From NCBI RefSeq assembly GCF_000237925.1, contig NC_031502.1:52837120-52901119 (forward strand): 64,000 bases of DNA, given 5' to 3'. How positions within the stretch are numbered: the first letter of the stretch is position 1; each line of letters starts with the position of its first letter. Of the stretch, positions 15,101-26,529 are shown in pieces. Source of the DNA: Schistosoma mansoni. Lineage: Eukaryota; Platyhelminthes; Trematoda; Strigeidida; Schistosomatidae. A model generated the notes under the pieces. The model saw nothing but the letters and a program-made list of their open reading frames with translations, did no database searches and was not told where the DNA came from. The position numbers were made by a program, and so were the translations under genes.

Positions 15101-16555
15101 TAACAAGTGTAAGCAAATAAGTGGGTGTTTGAAAATTCAGGGTGATGTGGCGCCTACGCATTCGCTAATTATCTCACACTCTATTTTGAATTCTAGTACT
15201 CATAAACTTTCTCACTCTACCTTTTCGAACGTTAACCCCAAATTTTAGTCTTTCTTCATCATTGCTCCCACATTATTCCGTTCTTTCACTATAAGTCTTG
15301 TTAATTTCACCTCTTCGTTAGTACAGTGTAACAACTTGTGCCGGCTCACATGTTTCGGGTTCTACCTTGGCGATGACTGACTAACAGTAATTTAGAATTT
15401 TCTTTGTTTGACAGTATTTTCCAACCTCTAACCTCAATCCCTTAAGATAATAAATATACTCCTAAAGCTTAGCTTTCCCTAAACAACGAGAACCATCACA
15501 GTTTATCAGTTTTGTGTCTTCATACAATCTCTCTTTTAGCGAACATATCTCTGACAATATCTTGTGGTGTATGTGTGTGTTGATATGTCTAAACGATGTC
15601 TTAATTCTGTGAAAACCTCATCCAAGTTGTCCACACTTCCTCATTAAAAGGGATTATATGTAGAATGTTTTTGATTAGTTTTTGTTCCTGTTCAAGTTTT
15701 AATATCACGTTGAACTGAGTAAAGTCTTATGTAACAGAAATTTTAACAAAGCTTTGGAATCATAATGTTTCACTCATAACTTTCCCCTGCATGATATATA
15801 GATAATGCGTAAGCAGCTATTCATCTTATGGATTAAAATGTTTTTTATCGGACCGATTGATTTATGTTTAGAACATTCAACCTTCAACTAACTGCTTGGG
15901 CGTTCAGATTTCAATCTACATATTTTGTCTTAATTATCGCATTTACAATATTATAGTCATCTGAACGAATCCGTATTCGTTGGATAAGATTAAAAAAAGA
16001 TTTCCTATTGGGTTTTTCACGTGATTTCGATATTGCTTTTGTACCATACTATTCATTTCCCGTACTTACAATTTCGTTTTTGGTGCATAATTATCTTTAC
16101 TTTCTTTGTAATCCGTCGTCTGGCTCAGTTGTATGAATATTTTATTGGTGTTAGTATTTTCAAAATATAGTGTTCGGCCTTCAATTATGCTCATATCACT
16201 TAGTTTCCAAATCAGTCGTATAAATAAAGTTCAGAGGTTCAGTGCTCCGACCGTCTTAAGATTACATAAGACATCTGGTAATTAACTGGAGTGTTCCTCA
16301 TTTCATCTCACCGTCTTCCACTCCTATCACTTCTAAATCATTACTCGTTTGTCTGTTGTCACCTAGGATGCATTTAGAGTAGAACGAAGCATAATAATCC
16401 ATATACTTACATGCGCCTATCTACTAGTTTCTGTTCATAAAACATATCTTAGAAGTTTGGTACTGACCGAGATCAGGTGTGCTGTAGTAGTTAAATATCC
16501 CAAATCGATTGAAAAGTCGTGAACCTTCACCAACTGTGGTCGGGATGTATACTAC

Positions 16556-16608
<53 letters not shown>

Positions 16609-18430
16609 ATTTAGCTTTTAAATTGTCGCAAGTAGTTGACTGTTGTTCAGATTAGTCGAAATTCGTTCAAACAGCAAGCGCTTTTGTGCTTTTCAGGTCA
16701 ATGGAATATACTGTGCGTACATAACATTTTGTGTTTTCATACACGTTTTCCTTTGTTTCTTTGAATAAAACAGGAACAAAGAATTAAGCAGAGTAACATA
16801 GATTCATTTGTCGCATCACATTCCTATTAGTCGCTTATAACTTGTATTGTTACAGAAGCAAAATTACAAATTAGGTTAAAAGTTCTTATCTAGATGGATT
16901 AGGTTGGACGTTTGGATGTATGATTAGTGAAAAGTTGTGATTGGGCTTCGAACAAGGATAGACAGATACTCAGCTTACTGACATGTGAATTCCTTTTTAT
17001 CATTGATTTCTATTCTAGACGTAATATATATGGGCAGTAGTGGTTGTATTGGATAAATCTGTTGTCTAACCTGTAATTTGGTTCTCTGTTCGTAGTCGAG
17101 AATCGTTTATATAGTATAATGTGATCCACAGTCTTTGCATAACGCATCGATCGAGTATCCAGTTTTCTCGTAATATAATTTCGTACATAAGTCATATGAT
17201 CGTACTATATTATTCGTGACGTACAGAAAATTTAAAATTTTCATAGTTAATACAAACACATCAATATAGCACTGCGAACATGCAAATAAAAATAAATGTC
17301 AAAGTAATATATTGCATATATATCGTGTACAAAGATATTAATTTAGTAGCAAAGAACAAAAAAAGCTAGAAATGAGTGGTTACGCAATGATAAATGCACT
17401 ACTGACAAAGTAACAATAACGTTTTGTTCTGCAGTTTTATCTTTGTGATCGTGTAAACAAATACGATGGCAATCCCAGCACTGTATGTTAAACACTATGA
17501 GATGGGTCTGATTTTGTGGTTGTTTTGCATATTCAGTATACAAATAACATAAAAATTTACTAACTGACTACACAGGTCGATTTAATGGATGATAATTCTC
17601 TCGTTCTTAACTTTGTAATTCCATATGGTTATATACGTTCATGTTCTCGGCTAGTTTGGTTTCGATTACATTTGTGGGTTTGTTTTATTTAAAGTTTCTT
17701 TTTATTTTTACCCATCCGGTCATAATACAGAGTTTTTTTTCAATTACAGTCGAACACCTATGTCTGTTGTCCCTCAGTATGATGTCTCTGACCCAGAATC
17801 GATTGGTAAGTAGTTTTAGCTCTTAACACTATTATTTTTAGGACCTAGAAATCCTTCTCTGCCAAGAGATACATCTCAGAGGCAGTTTGATATGCCTGGA
17901 CCAAATCAAGTAATAGATAATATCAATCGTGTTTCACATACTTTGTCATGTGAAACCTTTTCTGGTGACTCAACAAAACAATCCCCCGTTTCTCTGGATC
18001 GTAATAATGATCTCATCTGTAAAGATGAATGTTTAGTAGGACACTCTGTTGTCAGTAGAATTATTAGTAATGATGAGTCATTTGTACCTCACATGAAGAA
18101 GGTTAAAGTTAAGAAAGAGAAAAAGCATAAGAAGCATAAACACAAACATTCTGACAAAAGGTAACTATTATAATTTATTTTGTTACATAATAATATATTA
18201 GGGCTTGCATTCAAATCGACGATTCAACTAATCAACTATTCATGAATCCAGGTGACACTGTATCTTGTTCTAATGTTGAGGTATCTGATAAGAAGCATGC
18301 AAAGAAACACAAGAAACATAAGAAACATAAACATGGAAATAAAGAAGACAAGAAAGAAGTTAACTCAGATGTAAATTCATCAGTACAGTGTATAAGTCTA
18401 GATAAAATCAATGTAAATGAGCTTAGCTAA
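190..18430 (+). CDS. RBBP6: RBBP6/Mpe1-like protein: DWNN, CCHC zinc knuckle and RING; 12 exons
   Basis: Exons read from splice signals and frame: 190-355, 388-484, 526-565, 8411-8446, 8479-8567, 8604-8849, 8883-9264, 9302-10110, 11006-11485, 17750-17805, 17842-18160, 18202-18430. They sum to 2949 nt (982 aa plus stop) and every junction keeps phase with GT..AG ends. Residues 1-80 form the ubiquitin-like DWNN domain (LIPKYSSIVVRRVP is diagnostic). The CCHC knuckle is C160/C163/H168/C173. The RING/U-box-like domain starts at C259/C262, runs through C274-C275, C280 and C283, and ends at C299/C302. Residues about 622-781 are rich in Arg, Ser and His, and the tail has K/H runs such as KKHKKHKHKH. 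Known family role: nuclear E3 ubiquitin ligase and a subunit of the mRNA cleavage and polyadenylation machinery. The protein is much shorter than human RBBP6 (about 1.8 kaa); the animal p53/Rb-binding regions are not recognisable. The start is the only ATG that gives the DWNN N-terminus. Confidence 0.93.
356..525 (+). other. Micro-introns 1 and 2 of the RBBP6-like gene
   Basis: Intron 1 (356-387, 32 nt) and intron 2 (485-525, 41 nt) sit around exon 2. Both start GTAA and end AG, and removing them restores the DWNN reading frame. Similar ~32-36-nt introns recur at 8447-8478, 8568-8603, 8850-8882, 9265-9301 and 17806-17841. Very short introns near 5' ends are typical of schistosome genes. Confidence 0.9.
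1795..2085 (+). mobile_element. LINE 3'-end fragment
   Basis: One frame reads QWLETLGDMAQNRSQWRRC, the terminal peptide of a schistosome non-LTR retrotransposon ORF. A stop and a pyrimidine-rich 3' UTR follow, ending near an 'actgactgactga' motif. The same peptide and 3' UTR pattern recur, diverged, at 6860-7330, 12520-12990 and 14370-15390. The fragment is 5'-truncated and intronic. Confidence 0.6.
6860..7330 (+). mobile_element. Diverged LINE 3'-tail fragment
   Basis: The order 'ggttagagatt...cagaatcg.tctcaatg' followed by a C/T-rich 3' UTR with 'ttaccactgatactgt' matches the tails at 1795 and 12738. No open frame remains. It is assigned by similarity to the other copies in this window only. 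Confidence 0.45.
7370..7585 (-). repeat. Dispersed repeat, inverted partner of 16400-16556
   Basis: The segment from 'gcagtacgtaatatacattc' to 'tagataggcgcatgta' is, with few changes, the reverse complement of 16400-16556. Both copies are inside introns of the RBBP6-like gene. The copy at 16.4 kb is directly followed by a (TA)n tract. No coding content. Confidence 0.6.
10111..11005 (+). other. Intron 8 of the RBBP6-like gene, no recognised feature
   Basis: The donor follows AGAAG|GTAAAC and the acceptor is TTTATAG|GCATCG, phase 2 to phase 2. The interior is T-rich. I see no repeat with a partner in this window and no convincing coding exon. Confidence 0.75.
12520..12990 (+). mobile_element. 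Diverged LINE 3'-end fragment
   Basis: The first part (12520-12760) is a decayed version of the coding end seen intact-like at 14400-14700. The second part (12738-12985) is the matching pyrimidine-rich 3' UTR ending 'gctgataacta'. The reading frame is broken by stops. Confidence 0.5.
13806..15120 (+). repeat. Left arm of a large inverted duplication (LINE 3' end plus RTE-type fragment)
   Basis: Its reverse complement is found at 28112-29915; over 14880-15075 I see essentially no differences. The arm contains the 3' end of one LINE (14370-14750: peptides LPGWGQRNNRD and QRIQWHRFIHSLSSF-like), interrupted by a fragment of a different LINE 3' end (14752-15115, beginning GTACAAGTATTTACAG). The arm lacks ~480 bp present in its partner (29200-29685). 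The repeat lies in intron 9 of the RBBP6-like gene. Confidence 0.8.
15120..15390 (+). mobile_element. Continuation of LINE 3' UTR beyond the nested fragment
   Basis: The C/T-rich sequence ending 'gcgatgactgacta' has the pattern of the LINE tails at 1795 and 12520. It therefore appears to be the distal part of the LINE interrupted by the fragment at 14752-15115. Confidence 0.45.
16400..16556 (+). repeat. Dispersed repeat, inverted partner of 7370-7585
   Basis: Reverse complement of 7370-7530 with a handful of substitutions, ending directly at a (TA)n tract. Confidence 0.6.
16557..16606. repeat. (TA)n microsatellite, about 25 units
   Basis: Uninterrupted TA dinucleotides within intron 9 of the RBBP6-like gene. 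Similar tracts occur at 38769-38804, about 41385-41421 and 55147-55174. Confidence 0.97.
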
Positions 18431-18535
18431 TTAACTCTTCCAGTTCTTTCCATGTACATAGGCTTTGAAGAACATGTAAATAATATCTAGATTATAAAGA
18501 TCAAGTTTACGAATTTACTGGACTTCATACTTTTT

Positions 18536-18561
18536 AATAAATTATTTTTATCATGAATAAA
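18536..18561 (+). promoter_or_regulatory. Two poly(A) signals of the RBBP6-like gene
   Basis: AATAAA occurs at 18536-18541 and again at 18556-18561, 106 and 126 nt after the stop codon, in AT-rich DNA. They are the likely cleavage/polyadenylation signals. Confidence 0.6.
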
Positions 18562-18599
18562 GTGTTATTCTTTCATAATGTCGTTTTGTGTACCATAAA

Positions 18600-19882
18600 C
18601 GATGAGTAACTTCTATTGGTAATATTAGTTGTGATTGTTTTGAGGTTTACTACAATAGACTTCGAATTCCAAAATATTTTTTATATGAAAGCAATAATTT
18701 AACTCATTCACCAGGTAGTTTGGGATGAGCTACACTCCAAGTGTAAAGGTTATTGACACTAGCCGGTTGCTTAAACTGAAATAGGTTGAGCCTAGTTGGG
18801 ACATGAGAATTGAGTCGACTGCCTTAACTACCAAGTTGCAGCTGGTGGTTTATTATATGAAGAATAGTCTATTTACCATAATTCTGGATGTTATTGTTAC
18901 GTAATCTCTCCGTATAATAAAATATAATGTTCGACCTATATGCGTCCCGATTAGTTTTATGATGAGAATCAGTAATGTTAGAGTTTTCCGTCAGTTTCAA
19001 TTTTGTTTCTGAAAACTTTATTAAAGCGAAATGCCTTATTGTGGGAAAGCTTAGCTACTTCAAACGACTGGTTAGTATTTTGTCTACTACATACGTCTAT
19101 TAACCAATCCCCTCTCGTTGTTGTTACAACTAACAAAAATCATTCAATGTTGAAAAATCCACTATTTTACGGAAATTCGACCAGAATAAGTCTAGAAAAT
19201 TCTTCCTAATCACTACACCGTTGAATCAAGCTATATAAAATGCACTCCCTCAATAGCGATTTCCAGGAGAAAATACTAAAGACCACATATGGTGTGACTC
19301 ACTGTCAGGTATACGACTCTGTACATGGTAAATGGGCCACTTCATCAATGACATTTGTAATTTTGTAAATGCCTATATTTTCCAGTGTTTCATCTTCTAT
19401 TAGAATAAACCTTTGAAATCCTTTTGTTTTCCTAATAGTTAAGGGCTGGATTGGTAGTCATTAGACACGAAGCACAGGTTTCGTGGAAAGACATTCTAAT
19501 GTACGTTCAGTATAACGCTGATGCTTAAATTTGCATCATTTTTTTATGTAATTGAACTTTCAGATATTCAAGAATCTATCGTTTTCTGTCCATTCTGGAT
19601 AAGTTCGTAACAAGTAGTACTCAGTGTTTTAGTCGTGAAATTTTGCAATTGGATTTACCCCATTGAAGTATCATGTCCTGTTTTTCGTTAATGTTCATGC
19701 CAAATAGTATGATTTTTAGCATTACATCTCACGGGAAACTCAATAAATGTCATTCGTTCTTTGTAGGCTAGAAAAGCCTGTCTAAGTGATTTAGCTCCTG
19801 TCTGTCAATAAGAATACTTTTATGATATGATCGGTCACTAAACCCTCGATGCATCCTTTTAGTAAAAGGTAGGCCTATTGAT
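18600..19882. other. Intergenic DNA, no recognised feature
   Basis: AT-rich sequence between the RBBP6-like 3' end and a fold-back SINE. Short open frames here show no codon bias, no motifs and no plausible splice partners. Confidence 0.6.
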
Positions 19883-20276
19883 AATAGTGCAAATCAGAAG
19901 GGGATTTGTGGAGATTTCAGTATTTTTCAAAGTTGAAATCATGAGTCAATTGAAGTTAGACCACCATCTAAAACCTGGAAACACTGGACGGCCGCTGTGC
20001 NNNNNNNNNNNNNNNNNNNNNNNNNNNNNNNNNNNNNNNNNNNNNNNNNNNNNNNNNNNNNNNNNNNNNNNNNNNNNNNNNNNNNNNNNNNNNNNNNNNN
20101 NNNNNNNNNNNNNNNNNNNNNNNNNNNNNNNNNNNNNNNNNNNNNNNNNNNNNNNNNNNNNNNNNNNNNNNNNNNNNNNNNNNNNNNNNNNNNNNNNNNN
20201 CCAGTGTTTCCAGGTTTTCGATGGTGGTCTTGCTTCAGTTGACTCATGATTTCAACTTTGAAAAATAGTGCAAATC
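19883..20276 (-). mobile_element. Fold-back SINE-like element interrupted by assembly gap 1, with 13-bp target duplication
   Basis: Identical 13-bp copies of AATAGTGCAAATC (19883-19895 and 20264-20276) flank the element. Just inside, 19935-20000 is the inverse of 20201-20260: 'gaaatcatgagtcaattgaag...ctggaaacactgg' against 'ccagtgtttccagg...cttcagttgactcatgatttc'. The left end carries the tail 'agaaggggatttgtggagat', matching (inverted) the 3' end of the copy at 60440-60480, so the element is on the - strand. The left arm also shows GGCCGTCCAGTG, the 3' side of the hammerhead motif seen intact at 51855-51890. Confidence 0.75.
20001..20200. other. Assembly gap 1 (200 N)
   Basis: Exactly 200 N, a placeholder size. 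It falls between the two arms of a fold-back repeat, the kind of sequence that resists assembly. Confidence 1.
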
Positions 20277-20279
20277 TAA

Positions 20280-21840
20280 CATTTTTTACCAGTAGACAAA
20301 ATCTTATGTGTCTAAAACTTATTTTAGTCTTCTTTCATCCACGTGAAATAGGTTTCATGGGAAGAATTACTTGAAAATGTAATTTGATGGAATGTTTACG
20401 GTGTCACCTACGTCATTGCGATTGATTTCTTTTGGAAAAATAATAAATTGTTGCATCTTAAAAAAAACTTATAAACTAACAGCACAACTAGTCAGATGTA
20501 TATTCAGGTTGTAGTAGTCAATTCAAAGCACTTAGAAATTAGGCTATTTGTTCTCTCGTTTCAATACAAAGTTATTTTAGTTAGCATCAGTCTTTATTTC
20601 GATATTGCTTAGTCTTAATGTCTGTTGTACTACTTTTACATTGTTTCTATGGAATTTGTATTGTAATACGGGTGCTCTTGTGTATTGTTAAAACTGTTTG
20701 ATTTTACAAGCTCTGTTTCTGTGCAGCCTAATTTACTTCAGTTATTCCAGTTCTTGATAAAAATGAAAACATTCGTTGTAAAATCTCATTGTGAACTGTA
20801 CTACTACTACTACGATTGATTTTATATTTTAATGCCATAGGCGTTTTTAAGAAATTTTAGTGATTAAAGATTTTCTTCTGCAAAAGATGGTCATGTCACA
20901 ATATTCTCTTTGTTCAAATAATTTTCTAATTAGAGTTTTCTTACATTTTATAAAAAATTCCATTATTTCTTGTTTAGAATTTAAGAAAAGTCACTTACAG
21001 TTTATTATAACGTTCAAGTAGGACTTCATTGCTACCCCGACTTTGATGTAATACAAATATCAGTAGTTTTGAGTAATCATTGATTTGTTTCATAAGTTTA
21101 TTGTCTTTCTTCGTGAAATCGTTTTATAGCTTAGGATAAGTATTCCTTTCGCGTTTATCAGTAGGATTTTTCATTTCCACTTATAATTTTATCGGTGACA
21201 GTGTAATAAAGATAAATCAGAGCCATTACTACTTACAGGTTCATTCTGTTATTTGTCTACTGTGACACAATTATTCGTAAAGAGAGACATCACGGTATAT
21301 ATGCGCCACACGATAAAATAGGATTGTTTACTGATAGAGGAAGAAAGCAGAGAACAATAAAAAAAGGACAATGGATTGAAACGCATATGAAAAATACAAT
21401 AATGGCAGAATAAGTTCAACTCAGGAAATATTCTTTTAGTTCAAGTAGATTCTCTCAATGAAATGGAAAACGTTACAGCATGATCGCCACTGGCAAAATG
21501 TCTTACACTGACCGCCCTCGTCTTACACTACAAGTCCTAGTGTCAGCCAGTGATTCACGATATGGTGTTCACTAGGATGACATTCACAGTACATTTTCAA
21601 GCCACCGGAGACGATGTTTCGATATGATAACACTAAATTATCGTCCATGCATCCGAACACAATTTGCCAAACCTTCACATTTTTAACATGGTGTTGCCAC
21701 TGGATGTCAGCAACCCTTTAGAGACAACGGCGATCAAAAACATGGAGTCATTATCATTCTTAATTCAGATCTTCCAGTTTTTATAAGCATAAAGCAAAAC
21801 TGACCTCACCGACGCGTTATCAGTCTAAACTTTTACAGTC
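20280..21840. other. Intergenic DNA, no recognised feature
   Basis: AT-rich, without coding signal. The last part (21480-21840) is less AT-rich and may be the eroded 3' end of the LINE that follows on the - strand, but I cannot show it. Confidence 0.5.
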
Positions 21841-23641
21841 AGGCTTATATTACGCAGATGCCAAGGATAGCTCAGATTGGCATGAGCTGTTCTGGCTTTC
21901 ACTATGTGAATTGGTCTCATCACTTGCGCGACCACCAGCACTTACTCATCTAGCCAGATATACGAACTTTTTGACTACTTCTATCTGCTCACTGCGGAGA
22001 GTGGTTGCTGATCCAGAGACCTCACAGTCTTGTAAAAGTACTTTAAATGCAAAGCATATTTCATACCTACGGACACTGATTAAGTGCAGATTCTATGACT
22101 CGGGTATCACCGCATAGTAAGACAATATCATCCGCATGCTTAAGGTCTAAAAACCTTTCTCGAAGCGACAGATCCATATTTCCATTATATACATCCATCA
22201 GGCTGCTTCCAGAATATCATCGATAGCAAAGTTGAAGGGGAATGGTAAGACTATACAACTGCCTAACCCCACTGATCGGATGAAACAATTGAGGGGAGTA
22301 GTTTTATGCTCCCTTCGTAATAAGTATGATGGGGGGGGGGTGAATAAAAATGATCAAGACATCCTCTAACAGAACGGAGTATTGTGGCGTGGTCTACTTA
22401 TATTCATATAAGTAGTATATGGTGATGGTTAGACATAGAATGTATTTTGGCAGAAGACCAATAAGGAAAGAACTGAAATGGTAGGAAAGTGCACAATGAA
22501 ATTAGAGAAGATGGATTGACATTCACAGAAAGAACAGTGAAGATTGAGACAATTGGTTATTTTGCAAATTAACTGTTTGCTGTATAGTTATCAGAATTTA
22601 GTGAGATAGTCTGTAATTTGTGTATAAAACATTCGATTGTCCCCAGTCGTGTTCTCGTTCACTACAGTATGACTGAAGCCGATTACTTGGATGCGATCCG
22701 AAGTAGATTTATCCCTCGATAGTTACTGTATAGGTGACATAAGCCCTTTTTAAAGACTGGGATAACTCAATTCATCCCAGGATGTTATGATACTCTGATT
22801 GCCAAACGTTTACAAGCAACTAAGTCTTAAAATCAGAAGGTTGCCACCAACGGTAAAATGGACCGTAAGTCATTAAAGTCTAGTGATATGTGACGCTTCA
22901 GCAGTTGGAATTCCTTGGGAGTTTCCTCTTCGTTAGATAGATCAGTCGACATTAAGGAGGACAAAACAGTTTGATGGATGTCGCCAGGCAGAAGGCTAGT
23001 TTAGCTGTTCGTCGAAAAACTCTTCCAAGACGTTAGTAGATGCTGTTGGTTGGCTTCTCGTCAACTTCATTGATTGTTTCATGCACACCAGACTTCTTGC
23101 TGTCGGTGATTCAAATAAGTTGGAAGAGTTTCCGGAAGTTACCAGATGCAGTTGCCGCTTCCAACTCAGCATGCTCCAATCACCAGGATTCTCGTTTCTT
23201 ACGCAAGCTGTGCATAATTTCAGTACGTACTAATCTACGTTCGCCGTCAAACTCCCAGTTGACCGGGATCAACCGACGTGCCTCAACCAGTTGTAAAGAG
23301 TATGTAGGAATTTGGAGCTTATCAGCCCGACATCCCACGAAGCCAAAATCGACTATACTTGCCATGGTGTCATATAGATGTAGCCAATTCTCATCTAAAC
23401 ATTTTGATGCGTCAATAGCTAGCCTTGAACTTGACTCGGTTTGATACTTAATTCCAATAAAGGCTGAAATCGATTTGCTCATCGGTCGCTTTTGGAAGAA
23501 TTCGTATTCAGTAGTATTACTCAACTTTCGACCAGTTAATGACTTGAGGTCGTTTAGATAGGACAGGATTTTCATCATAGATTTGTTCCTGTATGAGTTT
23601 GAAAAAGAATGTACAATGAGAATAACAGAATAGACAAGCAA
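21840..23641 (-). pseudogene. Decayed non-LTR retrotransposon (LINE) with reverse-transcriptase remnants
   Basis: On the - strand, 23641-23180 keeps a 153-codon open stretch ending with RRLIPVNWEFDGERRLVRTE and similar linker sequence typical of schistosome LINEs between endonuclease and RT; it continues past a stop as ATASGNFRKLFQLIRITDSKKSG. Further 3' (22330-22100) decayed frames read FNFAIDDILEA (RT palm) and then LLQDC and SEQIEVVKKFVYL (22050-21960), the region after the catalytic loop. Stops and frameshifts are numerous and the middle of the RT is missing. A solo-LTR-related repeat (22380-22668) lies inside. Confidence 0.75.
22380..22668 (+). repeat. Dispersed repeat; unoccupied copy of the solo-LTR insertion site at 55.9 kb
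   Basis: It matches 55800-55920 joined directly to 56266-56460, for example 'atagaatgtattttggcag', 'ggaaagaactgaaatg' and 'ctgtttgctgtatagttatc'. The junction reads GGTAGGAAA here, where the other copy has GTAGG - LTR - GTAGG. Confidence 0.8.
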
Positions 23642-23744
23642 TATTATCCAAAATTTAAAAAAATGTCACAAAATTGTCGTGAATATAATTTGAGAACAGA
23701 GGGTAAAGCGAAAATACTTTTTGTATATTTGTAATAATTTAATT

Positions 23745-24060
23745 TTTTTGGACTAGCATGCTGCCCGGGTTTTCAAACCGAAACAGGTAGTTCCCTAGGG
23801 GGGTCACTTCCCGAGAATTTTTGACGCCCAGGTCAAATCCATGAGGCAACGTTGAATGATGCGGTCCTATGGTAGTCAGGAACCAACATTAGGTTCATAT
23901 ACCATTTTCTCCCTGAGTATCCTGGAAACCATAAGTTTGTAATACGGGTTCACCAACTACCCTCAGTGGATTCTAAGTACCCACCAAACCGGTTCAAGCT
24001 GCGGACGTTTGTCTTTTCGTCCTCTCGATCTTTTGTAAACAACACCGCTGCAAGATGGTG
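23745..24060 (-). repeat. Repeat family 'X', truncated copy in reverse orientation
   Basis: The reverse complement of 23980-24055 (accggttggtggg..., gaggacgaaaagacaaacg) matches the family at 40205-40735 and 52725-53250. This copy is shorter and more diverged. Confidence 0.55.
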
Positions 24061-25900
24061 AGTTTTATTTTCTTGGATGTATGTTTATACACGTAGCTGT
24101 ATGATTGGATTTTAAGATCTTATTTAGATCACTGAAGCAAAACGCTCAGCACTGAAATACCATGTTCGGACATGTGGAACGTGAAATGGTTTTGAATAGT
24201 GATGAAACCTACTAAATAGACTCTTAATGAACAAACAACTGTAATTAGTGATATCCACATAAGCAAATGATGTATTAACAAAGCTTATGTGGTAGTTGCA
24301 GTAACGAACAACCGAGTTTATTAGCACTCTATAAAAGTGTCACTATTATTATTACTACTATTTCTATTAAACAGTTTTGACACATTGAATATATCCACTA
24401 GCATTGCTCTCAAAAACGTTTAATCACTACATAATATTGACCTTAATTCCTTTTCATAACTTATTATCTTAGTCAATATGCCAATTTTTCTAAATCTAAT
24501 ATCAATTACTGTAAAAATCTCACTCTTAATTTTTAAATGTTTATTGTTTTTCGTGAATTGTTTCTTTTTTTTAAATTGTCATTAACAGATTAATAGATTT
24601 AAGGCAACTAATTAATAATGACACGATCTCTAATACATGAAGAATTCTCACATTTACTTGGATCATTCTTTCAAATAAACGTAGGTTTTATTCTCTAGTG
24701 GAACATCGACTACCCTTACGTTTTTAAATACATCTTGTCGATCAACACAAGATCTATGTCTATGATTTTCTTGTAAATACTTGCAAGCACTACATAACAC
24801 TAAAGATATATCCTTTTCAATGTAAACCTAATGACGTAGCTGTTGAAAAAATAATACACCAACATTTCAGCTGTTGTAACTCTATCCCAAATGAGAGTTC
24901 TATTCTTCAGAACGGAGAGGTGATAATGTTGGTAAATACAATCACATCCAATGCCTATGGTCAGATGCTTGGTCAAAGCTAAACAATAGGTGAATGTTGT
25001 TGATCGATGAATTCTGATAATCGAAATTTGGCTCAATTATCCGAAGGACATATGTAACAGTTTGTGTACATTTTAATTCGGTTTCTCAATAAAACTTCCC
25101 ATTCTTTCTTAGTATTTTCACTCAAGCACCAAGGTGTGCTTGCATAATGGAAATGTGTGTATCGGTGCAAGAATCAGACCACAAACTAACATAACTGAGA
25201 CCAGGATCAATTACGAAAGTAAACCTTAAATCTGAACCTGATAAATAAGCCTTAATTTCAAACGGCCTATAAAATCCATATCTTACAATCATTTAAGTTT
25301 TATATGAATTTCAATCAGATCTACTTTCGTGTCAATTATATGATATATAAATGTGCAATTTTCCCTACATTCAAAGATCTTATTTACTGACTAGTTTTTC
25401 TGTTTTTGAGATCCGTGTTTAACGACTTTGCGTCAATGATTTTAACATTATAAATGATCGTCACTAATCATATCAATTCAGTCTTTCTCTAAATTCACAT
25501 CCATTTAAACACATGGTATTATTCCTATTTAATGTCTTACATCAACTCGGCGCCCAAATACTGTGAAACTATTCGCTCTAATTTAGACGAAAGTTCTTAT
25601 ACATGGTATTATTTTCCATTGTGGTCAGCTATAATTAATTAAAATATTGCACAACATAAATAGAGAAAATTCAGCTCTGAATATATTCTCATTATTGTTT
25701 TGTATAATTAAATTGGAAAGTAACGTTTACTCAATAAGTTGTTATTATTTGCATCAATCATAGTATAGTTATCGGGACAATGATTTCAGTAGGTTTATTG
25801 TCTTTCACGCTTAGGTATCTGTTATGAAGTTTTCTTGATTATTATTATTACTAAATTTTTGGTATCATTTAGAGGATAATGTTTCTGTTCTTTGTTGTAT
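24060..25900. other. Intergenic DNA, no recognised feature
   Basis: Very AT-rich. No open frame with protein-like composition, no matched repeat partner in the window. Confidence 0.6.
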
Positions 25901-25904
25901 CCCG

Positions 25905-26360
25905 TGGAGAATTATGAATGGTAAGTTTTGAGGACTATTTATGGACCGATGTGATACGTATATTTCCTATTGTATAATTGCCAAGTAACTCAACTATTCA
26001 TATTCATGTTCCTCTTATTATAAGCTTTATTTTGACCTACGAACTATTACTATTCGATTTACTATTCTTGAGTTATCCCCAGTCTATTAATTACTGTCCC
26101 CCCTTTCACAGCCACATCTGGCCAAATCTTGTACAAATGTTATTTTCTATCTTATGGCACGATGTGGTCAGTCTGTTTGGTATATATACTCAGTATGTTT
26201 GAGAATAATGATTCATATTGCAGAGGCTGTTATTGGTGTTCTGGACTTAAATGGCTATGCTAGGCAGATAGCAGGACCGACAAGTGCTTTAGACTGCTCA
26301 TACGGTTTCCGTGTCATTGGTCCGATCGATAATTTTCTCCTCTCTGATTGGCGGGGATCA
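25905..26360 (+). repeat. Dispersed repeat copy A (inverted partner at 32455-32790)
   Basis: Positions 25978-26185 translate to the same peptide (beginning MPSNSTIHIHVPLI) as the opposite strand of 32485-32721, so the DNA is essentially identical and inverted. Copy A has an additional ~110 bp (about 26190-26305) absent from copy B. A diverged third copy lies at 31190-31570. Its nearness to a GIY-YIG fragment suggests a non-coding end of a Penelope-like element; that is inference. Confidence 0.75.
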
Positions 26361-26529
26361 GCACGTTCATATATCAAACAGGGCACTCACGCATCCATTC
26401 GTTATAACATTTTTATAAATAATTTCCTAACAATAATATTTGGTAAAGTACGATTTGAAAAACAATCAGTAACTAAATTATTCTTCTTACAGAAATCTGT
26501 AAGTAAAATTGAGTCATGAGAACTTTTCA

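Larger units (their letters stand above)
11486..17749 (+). other. Intron 9 of the RBBP6-like gene (6.3 kb), repeat-rich
   Basis: Donor AGAAG|GTAGGT, acceptor CAATTACAG|TCG. The intron contains a LINE tail (12520-12990), the left arm of a large inverted duplication (13806-15120), the continuation of the same LINE tail (15120-15390), a dispersed repeat (16400-16556) and a (TA)n tract. Nothing recognisable in 16610-17740. Confidence 0.75.
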
